A stretch of DNA of 64,000 nucleotides from Nitrospira sp. (GTDB lineage Bacteria; Nitrospirota; Nitrospiria; Nitrospirales; Nitrospiraceae): assembly GCA_022226935.1 (NCBI GenBank), contig CP092081.1, positions 1,183,660 to 1,247,659 of the forward strand, written 5' to 3'. The notes beneath the pieces were generated by a model. It saw only the letters and a program-made list of their open reading frames with translations. It had not been told where the DNA came from and did no database searches. The position numbers and the translations under genes are program-made. Of this stretch, positions 43,624-52,267 are shown piece after piece; within the stretch, counting starts at the first letter, position 1; every line of letters starts with the position of its first letter.

Positions 43624-44655
43624 TTAATTGCGGGCAGGCGTCGCATGGGCAGCGGTCGCCGCCTGAAGAGGCTGAGACCAGGCAGCAAACAGACTGTTGA
43701 GCTGAGCAGTCGGCAAAGGGAAGAATCCCTCCTGGATCACCGCCTGCTGTCCTTCAAAACTCACCGCAAACTTCACAAATTCCATCACTGCAGGAGACAT
43801 GGCCTGTTTGGGGGATTTGTTGACATACAAAAACAGGTGCCGACGCAACGGATACGTCCCATCGGTAACCGTTTCAAACGTCGGTTCAATAAAAGGCTTG
43901 CCCTTCGCCACCGCGATGGATATAGGTTTTACGGCTGAGATTCGATACCCAATTCCGCTGAAGCCGACGGCATAACGGTCTTTCTTGACGCCCATGACGA
44001 CGGAGGCCGCGCCGGCCTCTGCTTTTAGACTGTCCTTGAAGTCGCCGTTTCCACAGACCTGTTCGCGAAAGAAGGTGGCGGTCCCGGACACCTTGTTTCG
44101 TCCGATCAGCGTAATCGATGCGTCGCTCCATTCGCCGGATAGCCCGAATTGGGACCAGCTGATGCGATCTTCGTTCAACCCGAGGCGATGTTCCTTGCAA
44201 AACACCGCGTCGAGCTCAGGGAGGGTCATGCCGGAAATAGGGTTATCCCGATGCACGAACACGGACAAGGCATCTGCCGCGACCGGCACTTCGGTCGGTT
44301 CATAGCCATACCGTTTGGTGAATTCTTCGATTTCCTTTTTGGTCAACTGACGAGACATGGCCGCAATTTGAGCTTTGCCTTCCAGGAGCGCCGGCGGACC
44401 GGTCTCCGATCCAATACCTTGGATATGAATGGCCAAGCCCGGATAGAACTCTCTCAATTTGCTCTCCCATCGATGTGAAAGCGCCTTCATCATCTCAGAC
44501 CCGGCGACCGTCAGCGCACCGGTCACGCCTGTGGCCTTTGCATACGATTGGATCTGCGGATCCACGACCGGCTTGAGTTGAGCGTTGGAAACGGATGGAC
44601 CCACCAACACGCCCATCAGGCTTATGAGTGCGGATGCTTGGAGCACACTTCTCAT
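43624..44655 (-). CDS. PstS-family phosphate-binding protein (third copy)
   Basis: 343 residues, GGAGG before ATG 44655, signal peptide ending near SNA-QL. Phosphate-contact segments GSEMMKAL, GIGSETGPPALLEG and GRNKVSGTATFF. It is closer in pattern to the operon PstS (INSIGSDT against LTVAGSEM, and shared APSxx YAKxxGV-G openings: IKPYAKVSGVSG against IQSYAKATGVTG) than to the second copy. Monocistronic with its own Pho promoter and terminator. Confidence 0.9.
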   Translation of the reverse strand: MRSVLQASALISLMGVLVGPSVSNAQLKPVVDPQIQSYAKATGVTGALTVAGSEMMKALSHRWESKLREFYPGLAIHIQGIGSETGPPALLEGKAQIAAMSRQLTKKEIEEFTKRYGYEPTEVPVAADALSVFVHRDNPISGMTLPELDAVFCKEHRLGLNEDRISWSQFGLSGEWSDASITLIGRNKVSGTATFFREQVCGNGDFKDSLKAEAGAASVVMGVKKDRYAVGFSGIGYRISAVKPISIAVAKGKPFIEPTFETVTDGTYPLRRHLFLYVNKSPKQAMSPAVMEFVKFAVSFEGQQAVIQEGFFPLPTAQLNSLFAAWSQPLQAATAAHATPARN

Positions 44656-44731
44656 TATCGAACCTCCTTCGTGAGAGTATTGTCATTCAACAAATTGTGC
44701 CATGAGCTCTTGCAAATCTTCATACGCCGAC

Positions 44732-44785
44732 ATCCTATAGCGAAACCGTTGCAACGGAATCACTCCAGCGTTACAGCCCTGTTAA
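44732..44785 (-). promoter_or_regulatory. Predicted Pho promoter of the third pstS
   Basis: Minus-strand half-sites TTAACA, GTAACG, GTGATT, GCAACG at 11-bp steps, then 9 bp and TAGGAT (44737-44732). Same -10 as the second pstS. Predicted leader about 70 nt. The remaining bases between 44656 and 44997 show nothing else. Confidence 0.82.
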
Positions 44786-44997
44786 TCCTTGTGATGCTTT
44801 CCGATGTTTCGAAAGAAAACGGAGGGGCGGGAGCGATGCGTGAGGAAAACTGCCGGCTGAAGTCTGTGAGTGATGCAAGGAAGAGTGAAGGGAGAGAGGT
44901 TTCAGAACCAACGTCTTGTCGCTGTCGGAACTCCGACCACACACGCGATCAGAGCGCTCAGCCAAACGACGAACACAAACGCCACGTGGAAGAAGAA

Positions 44998-45381
44998 TTA
45001 GAACTCATCCACCGCGACCGGCTGCAATAGATCGCGTACCGACAAGACACCGACGATCGCGCCGCTCTGCAACACGCCTAAATGGCGGGTGTGATGGTAC
45101 TGCATCAGATCGGCGGCCTCCGTAATTGATCGCCGTTCGTCGAGACTGATGACAGGGCTGCTCATAATGGATTCGACGGGGACAACATGCACCGGCTTAT
45201 TTTCCCCGACGACTTTTCGAACAATGTCGGATTCAGTCACAATGCCCACGACACGATTGTTCTGCTCGATAAACACGCTACCGACATGGCGCTCGTTCAT
45301 CACCTTGGCGGCCTCGGCCGTCGAGGTGCCAACCGGGACCGTCACCAGTTTCTTGGTCATGAGATCACTGACTGTCACCAT
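44998..45381 (-). CDS. Two-CBS-domain protein under a Pho-type promoter
   Basis: 127 residues from ATG 45381 (GGAGG upstream). Two tandem CBS motifs: VSDLMTKKLVTVPVGTS...GIVTESDIVRKVV, and VESIMSSPVISL...GVLSVRDLLQPV. Stand-alone CBS pairs bind adenosine nucleotides such as AMP, ATP or SAM and act as sensors of energy state. The gene sits behind a complete four-repeat Pho array, so it is probably induced by phosphate shortage. Target protein unknown. Confidence 0.88.
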   Translation of the reverse strand: MVTVSDLMTKKLVTVPVGTSTAEAAKVMNERHVGSVFIEQNNRVVGIVTESDIVRKVVGENKPVHVVPVESIMSSPVISLDERRSITEAADLMQYHHTRHLGVLQSGAIVGVLSVRDLLQPVAVDEF

Positions 45382-45442
45382 ACTCGATCCTCCTTGTGAA
45401 ATGAGTGGACTCAGTGACACGCCCTGCTGAGTCTCTTTGGGA

Positions 45443-45496
45443 AGGATAGACCGAGTCTATTGAAACCTCGTTATGGGGAAGTAAAATATTTGTTAC
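45443..45496 (-). promoter_or_regulatory. Predicted Pho promoter of the CBS-domain gene
   Basis: Minus-strand half-sites GTAACA, TTTACT, ATAACG, TCAATA at 11-bp steps, then 9 bp and TATCCT (45448-45443). Predicted leader about 55 nt. More A/T-rich than the other copies, but with identical spacing. Confidence 0.72.
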
Positions 45497-45519
45497 AGCT
45501 AACGGGGAGTCGGAAGAAA

Positions 45520-45559
45520 GAGAGCCGAGCGCGGCATGGACGCAAAACGCCCATGCCGC
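45520..45559 (-). terminator. Probable terminator after pal
   Basis: Minus strand: stem GCGGCATGG with CCATGCCGC (45551-45559 and 45531-45539), 11-base loop, then GCTCGGCTCTCTTTC. It lies 27 bp downstream of the pal stop. The loop is long and the tail only partly T-rich, so strength is uncertain. Confidence 0.5.
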
Positions 45560-45585
45560 CGCCATCGAAACGAGGAGAGGAGTAC

Positions 45586-46161
45586 TTACTCTTTTACGAC
45601 GAAGTGGACGCTGCGATTTTTCTGCCAGCAGACCGGATTATGCTGCAAACATAAGGGCCGGTCTTTGCCATAACTCGTGACATCCACCTGCACCTGGCTC
45701 ATGCCGAGTGATTCGAGATAGCGTTTCACGGAAAGGGCGCGGCGCTCCCCCAGCACGAGGTTGTATTCCGAGGTCCCGATTTCGTCACACCGGCCTTCCA
45801 ACAACACCTTGGTGACCCGATTGTCTTTCAACCGTTTGGCATTGGCCTCGACGGCATTCAGCGCATCGTCCCGCAAGACATACTGATCGAAATCGAAGAG
45901 CACATCAGGAAAGGGAATATTCTGTTCCCCCGTCGCGTTACGGGCAGCCATTTCCACTGAACGCAAGGGAACCGGCGCCGGTTCGGGAGGCGGAGGAATT
46001 TCCTGAACAGGAGCCGCGGCAACACGTTCCTCCACACGGGGTTTGGGAGGAGTGACGGTGGCTCCTCCACTGGTTCCCGCCTTGCTCGCGCAGCCGTCAA
46101 GCAGAAAGGGAGCGGCGACGGCTAACAGTCCGACCAGGGCAAACGGGCGCAAAACGATCAT
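45586..46161 (-). CDS. pal: Peptidoglycan-associated lipoprotein (Pal/OmpA family)
   Basis: 191 residues. Lipobox LLDGC near residue 24, a Pro-rich linker (about 40-65), then an OmpA-like domain (about 80-190). The domain contains VLFDFDQYVLRDDA, VLLEGRCDEIGTSEYNLVLGERRA and RSVHFVVKE, the peptidoglycan-binding residues of Pal. It anchors the outer membrane to the wall. No tol genes are adjacent. Confidence 0.92.
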   Translation of the reverse strand: MIVLRPFALVGLLAVAAPFLLDGCASKAGTSGGATVTPPKPRVEERVAAAPVQEIPPPPEPAPVPLRSVEMAARNATGEQNIPFPDVLFDFDQYVLRDDALNAVEANAKRLKDNRVTKVLLEGRCDEIGTSEYNLVLGERRALSVKRYLESLGMSQVQVDVTSYGKDRPLCLQHNPVCWQKNRSVHFVVKE

Positions 46162-46235
46162 GAAAACCTCCGGCGCTAGGTGAGTTCGTAGACTAGACGA
46201 GGCACAGAATAATCAAAACATGCGAACGTGGCAAG

Positions 46236-49200
46236 CTACTTCTTCCCGGCACAACGATCATAAACCGATCGCCACTCCGACAAGGGGAGCCACTGCAGAG
46301 TCTTGAGCGCATCTTCCACATAGGCCGGGGTGCGCATGCCGTTGAGCACGGAGGTAACGCCCGGCGTGCTGGCGAGCACCCAGAGCGCCTTCTGCGACAA
46401 GGTCGCCGTGCGTCGTTCTTCCGGCAACATTGGGTTGATGGTGCGATGAAGTGCCTCCGAACGGCGGCGGCTTTTTTCGGAAGCCTCCCGGTGCAGCGTT
46501 CTCAAAAGCGCCAACAGCTCAGGCACATACCGATCCCGCCAGGACTCCCACTGTTCCGCGACGGTACCGGTAAACGCCTCGGCCAGCGCACGTAGCACCT
46601 GGTTCACATGCGGCGCGATCATCTGCTGTTCGATTTGTTCCCAATGCTCCAGTCCCTGCACTTGGCCCCGTATGCGAGTCAGTTCATCGGCCCATCGAAA
46701 AAAGTCGGCGGGGAGCATGCCTTGACCGCTATGGGCAACGGCGGGAGCCAGACTGCTGCGATATTCCTCCTCCAAGGCCGCAACTTTTTTCTGCTGTGCC
46801 TCGAAGTCGGCCTCCGGTTCTGGCACCGACACATCCGCCAACCGAACCACTCCGCCACGCTGCACCGGCATGGCATTGAGCGGTCGATTGACCAGCACAG
46901 CGATCCGGTCGCGCATCGCTTCCTCCAGGAGCGTGCTGCTGTTGTGAATTCCCGTGTTTTTGATCAGAGCGGCGCCCGACTCGTAGACATTCATCGGACA
47001 CTGGAGAACCTGAAAATGATGGGACAAGGCTCCGACGGTTGTCGCCGCCAACTTGGCCGCATCGATCATCTGAGACAGGGAGGTAGCACCGGGATCGTCG
47101 GGAGCTGACGTAGCCGTGTTTGATGAGACACCATAGCCTCGCAAGCGACCTGCTTGTACCTGCGTCTCGAAATACTCGAAGGCCCTCCGGAGTCGCGCAT
47201 AGAACTCCGCGCGCAACGCAGGCAGGTCGCGCGGCTCATTGCCCCCGAGACGGGTCGCATGAGACAGGAAATATTCCGGATTATGGAGCAGGCACACGTC
47301 GAGCGTGGCTAAACCCAGCCGGTCCAGCGAGAGCGTGAGTTGATCCGCCAGAAACTCCGGGTGGATGCAATGCCAGATATCATCACCATACTTGACCATG
47401 TCAGGGTAGGGCTTGCTCGACTTTTCCCGCGCCTGGGCCTGCGTCAAATTCTGGCCCTGCACATAGCCGATCTTCGACACGACGATGACGTCCTCGCGGG
47501 CCAGATCGCCTCCACGCATCATGTCTCGCAAGACCGAACCGACCAGTTGCTCACTTTCACCGTCCATGTAATTGGTCGAGGTATCGATCACATTGCAGCC
47601 CGAGCGAAGGGCCTTGAGCAATGCCTCACGATGTTCGGCCTCCCGCTGGCCGACCCGGTACGTTCCGAACCCCAGTCGGCTGGCCGTCAATCCCGTCGCA
47701 CCGAACAGGCCAAATCCAAGCGCGAGCGCTCCATTGCTCTCGTGAATGTGTCGCGCGGCATAGGCGGCCGTGCCCTGCACGGTCGCATGGCCCGGGCATA
47801 ACGTTCCACTCAAGATCTTCTGCTCTGAAGCTGTAAGTGAGGAGGCCTGTTGCCTGGGATCGAGCAGGGCCGGAAATTCCTTCGAGTCAGTGATCGGCCG
47901 GCCGCAAGCAAAATTCCGGCACACATATAATGCTGCCTTGCCGCCGATCTGCGTCTTTCCTTCCAGCAACGGATGACGTGTCTCGGTCTGCTCCGAGTCA
48001 CGATGAGCGAGCACCCGATTGGGGAGGTAGGTTCGATTCACGGCGGCGCGCAACGACTCCGTTCCTGAATCTCCCGGCCGCCCGACCAACGCGATTTCCA
48101 CAGGACCACTCATGAGGAGATCGACCACGATGAGACTCTTGGCAAATGCCCGGGGGTAACGCGCAATCTGACGGCCATAGGCACGAACGGCTGCAGTCGC
48201 GGCCTCGCGGAAATCCTCTCGAGCAAAATGATAGGACAAGCGAGCCAATACCGATGCCGCCACGGCATTGCCGCTCGGTGTGGCTCCGTCGGGACCTTCC
48301 CGGCTGCGCATGATCAACGCCTCGTGCCCCGTGGCCGTCGTGAAGAAGCCGCCCTGCTGGCTGTCGGCAAAATCCGCCAGCATGCGCTCGGCAAGGCGAA
48401 CAGCCGCGAGTAGATAACGCTCATCGCCCCCTGCTTCATAGGTGTCGATCAATCCCTCGGCAAAATAGGCGTAGTCTTCCAAATAGGCATTCAGGTGGGC
48501 AGTCCCCGCGCGATACGTTCGAAGGAGCCGACCATCTGCTGTAGAAAGTGTCGTCAGCAGAAAATCGCAGGCCCGTTCCGCCGCTTCGCGATAACGGGGC
48601 AGGTCAAACACTCGGCCGGCTTCCGCCATGGCGCTGATCATCATCCCGTTCCAGGCGGTAATGACCTTATCATCGAGCCCGGGCGCAATCCGCTTCGCAC
48701 GTACTGCGTAGAGCGTCGGTCTGAGACGCGCGATGGTGTCGGCTAATTCGCCGGCGGTGAGGCCCAATTCCTTGGCGACGGCTTCGATGCTTTTGGCGGT
48801 ATGAAGCACATTCGTGTGTTCCCAATTGCCGGCCGCCGTGACATCGTAATAGGCGCAGAAGCGGCGCGCATCCTCATCACTCTCCACCGCCGCTCGCACG
48901 TCTTCCGGCGTCCATACGAAGAACTTCCCCTCGACGCCTTCGGAATCGGCATCGGTAGCAGAATAAAACCCTCCTTCAGGTGACGTCATCTCCTTGAGGA
49001 TATAATCCAACGTCTCGCAGGCCACACGGCGGTAATTGTCGTCGGCCGTGACCTGGTAAGCCTCGACATAGACACGCGCCAGCAATGCGTTGTCATACAG
49101 CATCTTCTCGAAATGCGGCACGAGCCAGCGTTCATCGGTGGAATACCGGGCGAAGCCGCCGCCGATGTGATCGTAGATTCCACCTGCGGCCATGGCATCC

Positions 49201-49925
49201 AGCGTCTTGCGCACCATCGTCAGCGTATGAGGGTCCTTCGTGCGCTGGTAACAATGGAGGAGCAGTGACAATCCTGTGGCCGGGGGGAATTTGGGCGCGC
49301 CGCCGAAGCCACCCTGTCTGGCATCAAAATCCTCAGCAAACTGGGTTACGGCCAAATCGAGTTCCGCTTCGCCGACCGTTGTCGGAGAAGGAGCGTGAGC
49401 GCCCTCTTGAAGCCGCGCCGTCAGATTCACCGCTTGCGCCACCACGCCGGCGTGGTCCTTCTCCCAATACTCGGCGATCTTCTTCAGAAGCGTGGGGAAG
49501 CCGGGGCGGCCGTAGCGATCCGCCGGAGGGAAATAGGTGCCCGCAAAAAACGGTTTCTGGTCCGGAGTGAGAAAGACGGTCATCGGCCAACCGCCTTGAT
49601 TGCGGTTCAACGCCAAGGTCGCCTGCATGTAGATTTCGTCCAGATCCGGCCGCTCTTCGCGATCGACCTTCACGCAGATGAAGTGTTGATTCATCAGCGC
49701 GGCAATGGTCTCATTTTCAAACGACTCCCGCTCCATCACGTGACACCAATGACAGGAGGAGTAGCCGATAGAGAGCAGGATCGGGCGATTCAGCTTCGCG
49801 GCCTGGGCTAATGCCTCCGGCCCCCAGGGATACCAATCCACTGGATTGTACGCATGCTGCAAGAGATAGGGGCTGGTTTCTCGAATGAGGCGATTGGCTG
49901 GGCGATTCGAAGGATGATCAGTCAT
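46236..49925 (-). CDS. YyaL/DUF255 thioredoxin-domain protein fused to an aldo/keto reductase
   Basis: About 1229 residues from ATG 49925 (a TTG 12 codons upstream is an alternative). Residues about 15-170 are the DUF255 thioredoxin-like domain with [10 protein letters not shown] and [12 protein letters not shown]. Residues about 180-690 are the (alpha/alpha)6 barrel of the YyaL/SPATA20 family. From about 735 comes an aldo/keto reductase-type domain: [10 protein letters not shown], then [15 protein letters not shown] and [16 protein letters not shown], ending [19 protein letters not shown]. Stand-alone YyaL proteins are about 690 residues, so this is a true two-enzyme fusion in one frame. Substrate unknown. 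Confidence 0.88.
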   Translation of the reverse strand: MTDHPSNRPANRLIRETSPYLLQHAYNPVDWYPWGPEALAQAAKLNRPILLSIGYSSCHWCHVMERESFENETIAALMNQHFICVKVDREERPDLDEIYMQATLALNRNQGGWPMTVFLTPDQKPFFAGTYFPPADRYGRPGFPTLLKKIAEYWEKDHAGVVAQAVNLTARLQEGAHAPSPTTVGEAELDLAVTQFAEDFDARQGGFGGAPKFPPATGLSLLLHCYQRTKDPHTLTMVRKTLDAMAAGGIYDHIGGGFARYSTDERWLVPHFEKMLYDNALLARVYVEAYQVTADDNYRRVACETLDYILKEMTSPEGGFYSATDADSEGVEGKFFVWTPEDVRAAVESDEDARRFCAYYDVTAAGNWEHTNVLHTAKSIEAVAKELGLTAGELADTIARLRPTLYAVRAKRIAPGLDDKVITAWNGMMISAMAEAGRVFDLPRYREAAERACDFLLTTLSTADGRLLRTYRAGTAHLNAYLEDYAYFAEGLIDTYEAGGDERYLLAAVRLAERMLADFADSQQGGFFTTATGHEALIMRSREGPDGATPSGNAVAASVLARLSYHFAREDFREAATAAVRAYGRQIARYPRAFAKSLIVVDLLMSGPVEIALVGRPGDSGTESLRAAVNRTYLPNRVLAHRDSEQTETRHPLLEGKTQIGGKAALYVCRNFACGRPITDSKEFPALLDPRQQASSLTASEQKILSGTLCPGHATVQGTAAYAARHIHESNGALALGFGLFGATGLTASRLGFGTYRVGQREAEHREALLKALRSGCNVIDTSTNYMDGESEQLVGSVLRDMMRGGDLAREDVIVVSKIGYVQGQNLTQAQAREKSSKPYPDMVKYGDDIWHCIHPEFLADQLTLSLDRLGLATLDVCLLHNPEYFLSHATRLGGNEPRDLPALRAEFYARLRRAFEYFETQVQAGRLRGYGVSSNTATSAPDDPGATSLSQMIDAAKLAATTVGALSHHFQVLQCPMNVYESGAALIKNTGIHNSSTLLEEAMRDRIAVLVNRPLNAMPVQRGGVVRLADVSVPEPEADFEAQQKKVAALEEEYRSSLAPAVAHSGQGMLPADFFRWADELTRIRGQVQGLEHWEQIEQQMIAPHVNQVLRALAEAFTGTVAEQWESWRDRYVPELLALLRTLHREASEKSRRRSEALHRTINPMLPEERRTATLSQKALWVLASTPGVTSVLNGMRTPAYVEDALKTLQWLPLSEWRSVYDRCAGKK

Positions 49926-49999
49926 TTTCGAACCGTAACACGGGCTTGTTGAATGGGTCAATGAAGCGAGGAGCCGGACAATGAAGGGACGGGGGACAT

Positions 50000-50044
50000 A
50001 AAAAAATTGGCCCGCGCCGGACTCCCGAGTCGCGAGCCAATTTT
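50000..50044 (-). terminator. Terminator of the small Lys/Glu/Gly/His repeat protein gene
   Basis: On the minus strand AAATTGGC-TCGCG pairs with CGCG-GGCCAATTT around a short inner stem, followed by a T run. It lies 29 bp past the stop at 50074. Confidence 0.8.
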
Positions 50045-50073
50045 ATCCTACGACCGAACGTCGGAAGCGGGGC

Positions 50074-50298
50074 TCAGTGGCCGCCCTTCTTTTCGTCCTT
50101 CTTCTTCTCTTCGCCGAACACGGTCTGGGACAGGTGTCCACCCTTCTTCTCTTCCTTCTTCTTGTCGTCACCGAAGAGGGTCTGGGAGAAGTGGCCGCCC
50201 TTCTTCTCTTCCTTCTTCTTGTCATCTCCGGCGAAAGACGGAGCGGTGAACGCAACGAGAATGGCTGCCGCTACGAATGCAAATAGAGCACGCTTCAT
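50074..50298 (-). CDS. Small secreted KKKEEKKGGH-repeat protein
   Basis: 74 residues from ATG 50298 with GGAGGGG 5 bp upstream. Signal peptide (MKRALFAFVAAAILVAF, cut near SFA-GD), then two full copies of a 19-residue unit GDDKKKEEKKGGHFSQTLF and one shortened copy (GEEKKKDEKKGGH) that ends the protein. The unit is almost all charged residues plus GGH, so the mature chain is probably disordered; the regularly placed His and acidic residues could bind metal or polyanions. No known family. Own promoter likely; strong terminator follows. Confidence 0.75.
   Translation of the reverse strand: MKRALFAFVAAAILVAFTAPSFAGDDKKKEEKKGGHFSQTLFGDDKKKEEKKGGHLSQTVFGEEKKKDEKKGGH
50077..50229 (-). repeat. Three tandem 57-bp coding repeats (third truncated)
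   Basis: The repeats encode the 19-residue charged units of the secreted protein. The DNA copies are nearly identical, so copy number could change by slippage or recombination. Confidence 0.85.
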
Positions 50299-50685
50299 GG
50301 AAACCCCTCCTTGAAAGGTTGAGAATATAAGTGCCCACCACAAGGGCGGGGGGAGGGTAGCCAACCTGCCAGAAAAAGTCAACGAAACTCTTTGCGTATA
50401 TTTCACCAGCCTCACCATCCACCAATGCGCCACGGCCTCCTATGGCTAGCAATGCCTAGAGCTCGTTACTTTTCGAGACCTTAACGGGTCTTCGCAGGGT
50501 ATGGCTCACAGCGAATCTATCAACGATGGACCTTCACGAAGTGACAGATTGATAGAACTCTTCTTCTTGAGAGAGACGAAGTCCCACGAGACCAATGTGT
50601 GGGAGGTCATGCTTCACAAGACATCAGATCTGTCTGCGCTGTGATACACTCTTCATACGTAATCCTTACGGTCTCGGACCTGCCT
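50299..50685. other. Intergenic region between the repeat protein and malic enzyme genes
   Basis: 387 bases between divergent genes. It should hold both promoters, but I see no convincing -35/-10 pair, no Pho array and no further gene. A weak in-frame extension of the malic enzyme lacks a credible start. Confidence 0.5.
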
Positions 50686-52128
50686 ATGACCACCGACGAC
50701 ATCGGCCCTTACTCCAACTACCGCCTGACTGTCCGCCTCGCGCTCCTCAACAAACCCGGCATCTTCGCGAAAGTGGCAGCCCTGCTCGCGGAGGAAGGGG
50801 CCAACCTCGGAGCCGTCGATATCGTATCCGCCAATGCGGAACGCATGATCAGGGACATTACCTTCGATGTGCAGAATGAAGCCCACGGCGACCGGGTTCT
50901 CGAACGTCTGGAGGCACTGCCGGAAGTGAATGTCTTGTCGGCGTCGGACCGGATCTTCCTCCTGCACCTCGGCGGAAAAATCAGGGTCCAAAGCAAAGTC
51001 CCGGTTACGACCCGCAACGTCTTGTCCATGATCTACACGCCCGGCGTCGGACGCGTCTGCAAAGCCATCGCCAAGGATTCGTCGAAAGCCTATGCCTTCA
51101 CCAGCAAGAGCAATAGCGTAGCCGTCGTCACAGACGGCTCCGCCGTATTGGGGCTCGGGAACCTCGGCCCAGCTGCGGCGCTCCCGGTGATGGAAGGCAA
51201 GGTGATGCTGTTTCGGGAATTGGCCGGCATCGATGCCTGGCCGATTTGCGTCAGCACGCAGGATCCTGACGAGATCATCCGCATCGTCCGCGGCATCGCT
51301 CCCGGGTTCGGCGGCATCAATCTGGAAGACATCAGCGCGCCTCGCTGTTTCGAGATCGAACGCGCACTCAAGACCTCGCTCGACATTCCCGTCATGCACG
51401 ACGACCAACATGGCACAGCCGTCGTCTTGCTGGCGGCCTTGACCAATGCGCTCAAGGTTGTCGGCAAGCGGATGGAAGACGTTCGCATCGTGGTCAACGG
51501 CCTCGGGGCGGCGGGCACGGCCTGTTGCCGCATCCTCCTGGCGGCCGGAGCCTGTCACCTCGTCGGATGCGACAAGGAAGGCATCGTGTTGATGGGGGAG
51601 GCGGAGGAACTCCGTGCCTGCCGGACCGACCTTCAGGCCTGCATCCGGCGGGACCAGCCACGTGGCACCATTCACGACGCCTTGCGCGGCGCCGATGTCT
51701 TCATCGGCCTCTCCGTGGGCAATGTGCTGGAGAAGGCCGATTTGGACAAGATGAACTCCGATCGGATCGTGTTCGCCATGGCCAATCCCGATCCCGAAAT
51801 CGATCCGAAGATCGGCGATGAATTGTCGCGTATTTTTGCCACCGGCCGTTCCGACTATCCGAATCAAATCAACAATGCCCTCTCGTTTCCGGGCATTTTC
51901 CGCGGCGCCCTCGACGTTCAGGCCAGCGAGATCAACGAAGCCATGAAACTGGCCGCCGCACAGGCCATTGCCGAATGTGTGCCGACCGATGCGCTCTCGG
52001 AAGACTATATCATCCCCAGCGTCTTCGATCGCGACGTCGTGCCGCGCGTGGCCAAGACCGTGGCCGCTGCCGCTCGCACAACCGGTGTCGCCCGACGCCG
52101 CGTCAAAATCGAGGACGACCCCCGCTGA
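50686..52128 (+). CDS. NAD(P)-dependent malic enzyme with N-terminal ACT domain
   Basis: About 480 residues from ATG 50686. An ACT domain occupies about 12-90 (YRLTVRLALLNKPGIFAKVAALLAEEGANL), then the malic enzyme core: SMIYTPGVGRVC near 117, VMHDDQHGTA near 243 and the Rossmann loop VNGLGAAGTA near 270. It decarboxylates malate to pyruvate. The ACT domain implies allosteric control by an amino acid or other small ligand. No clear ribosome site precedes the ATG, so the exact start is the weak point. Confidence 0.92.
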   Translation: MTTDDIGPYSNYRLTVRLALLNKPGIFAKVAALLAEEGANLGAVDIVSANAERMIRDITFDVQNEAHGDRVLERLEALPEVNVLSASDRIFLLHLGGKIRVQSKVPVTTRNVLSMIYTPGVGRVCKAIAKDSSKAYAFTSKSNSVAVVTDGSAVLGLGNLGPAAALPVMEGKVMLFRELAGIDAWPICVSTQDPDEIIRIVRGIAPGFGGINLEDISAPRCFEIERALKTSLDIPVMHDDQHGTAVVLLAALTNALKVVGKRMEDVRIVVNGLGAAGTACCRILLAAGACHLVGCDKEGIVLMGEAEELRACRTDLQACIRRDQPRGTIHDALRGADVFIGLSVGNVLEKADLDKMNSDRIVFAMANPDPEIDPKIGDELSRIFATGRSDYPNQINNALSFPGIFRGALDVQASEINEAMKLAAAQAIAECVPTDALSEDYIIPSVFDRDVVPRVAKTVAAAARTTGVARRRVKIEDDPR

Positions 52129-52267
52129 CCCGCATCCACCGCTGCATTGCTTTTTGCCTCACTATTGGCGCGATACGCAGAATCCATGTAGAGTACGGCC
52201 AACGCTCGAGGCCGGCGCCGTTGAATCTTCGCCACGTATCTGCCTCAGTGAAATCACCCGGAACCCA

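Noticed and set aside
44548..45030. 160-codon plus-strand frame between the third pstS and the CBS gene
   Set aside because: It overlaps the ends of both minus-strand genes and a full Pho array; translation is non-protein-like.
50653..51867. 404-codon open frame antisense to malic enzyme
   Set aside because: Shadow of a conserved enzyme; Asp/His-rich with no recognisable domain or ribosome site.
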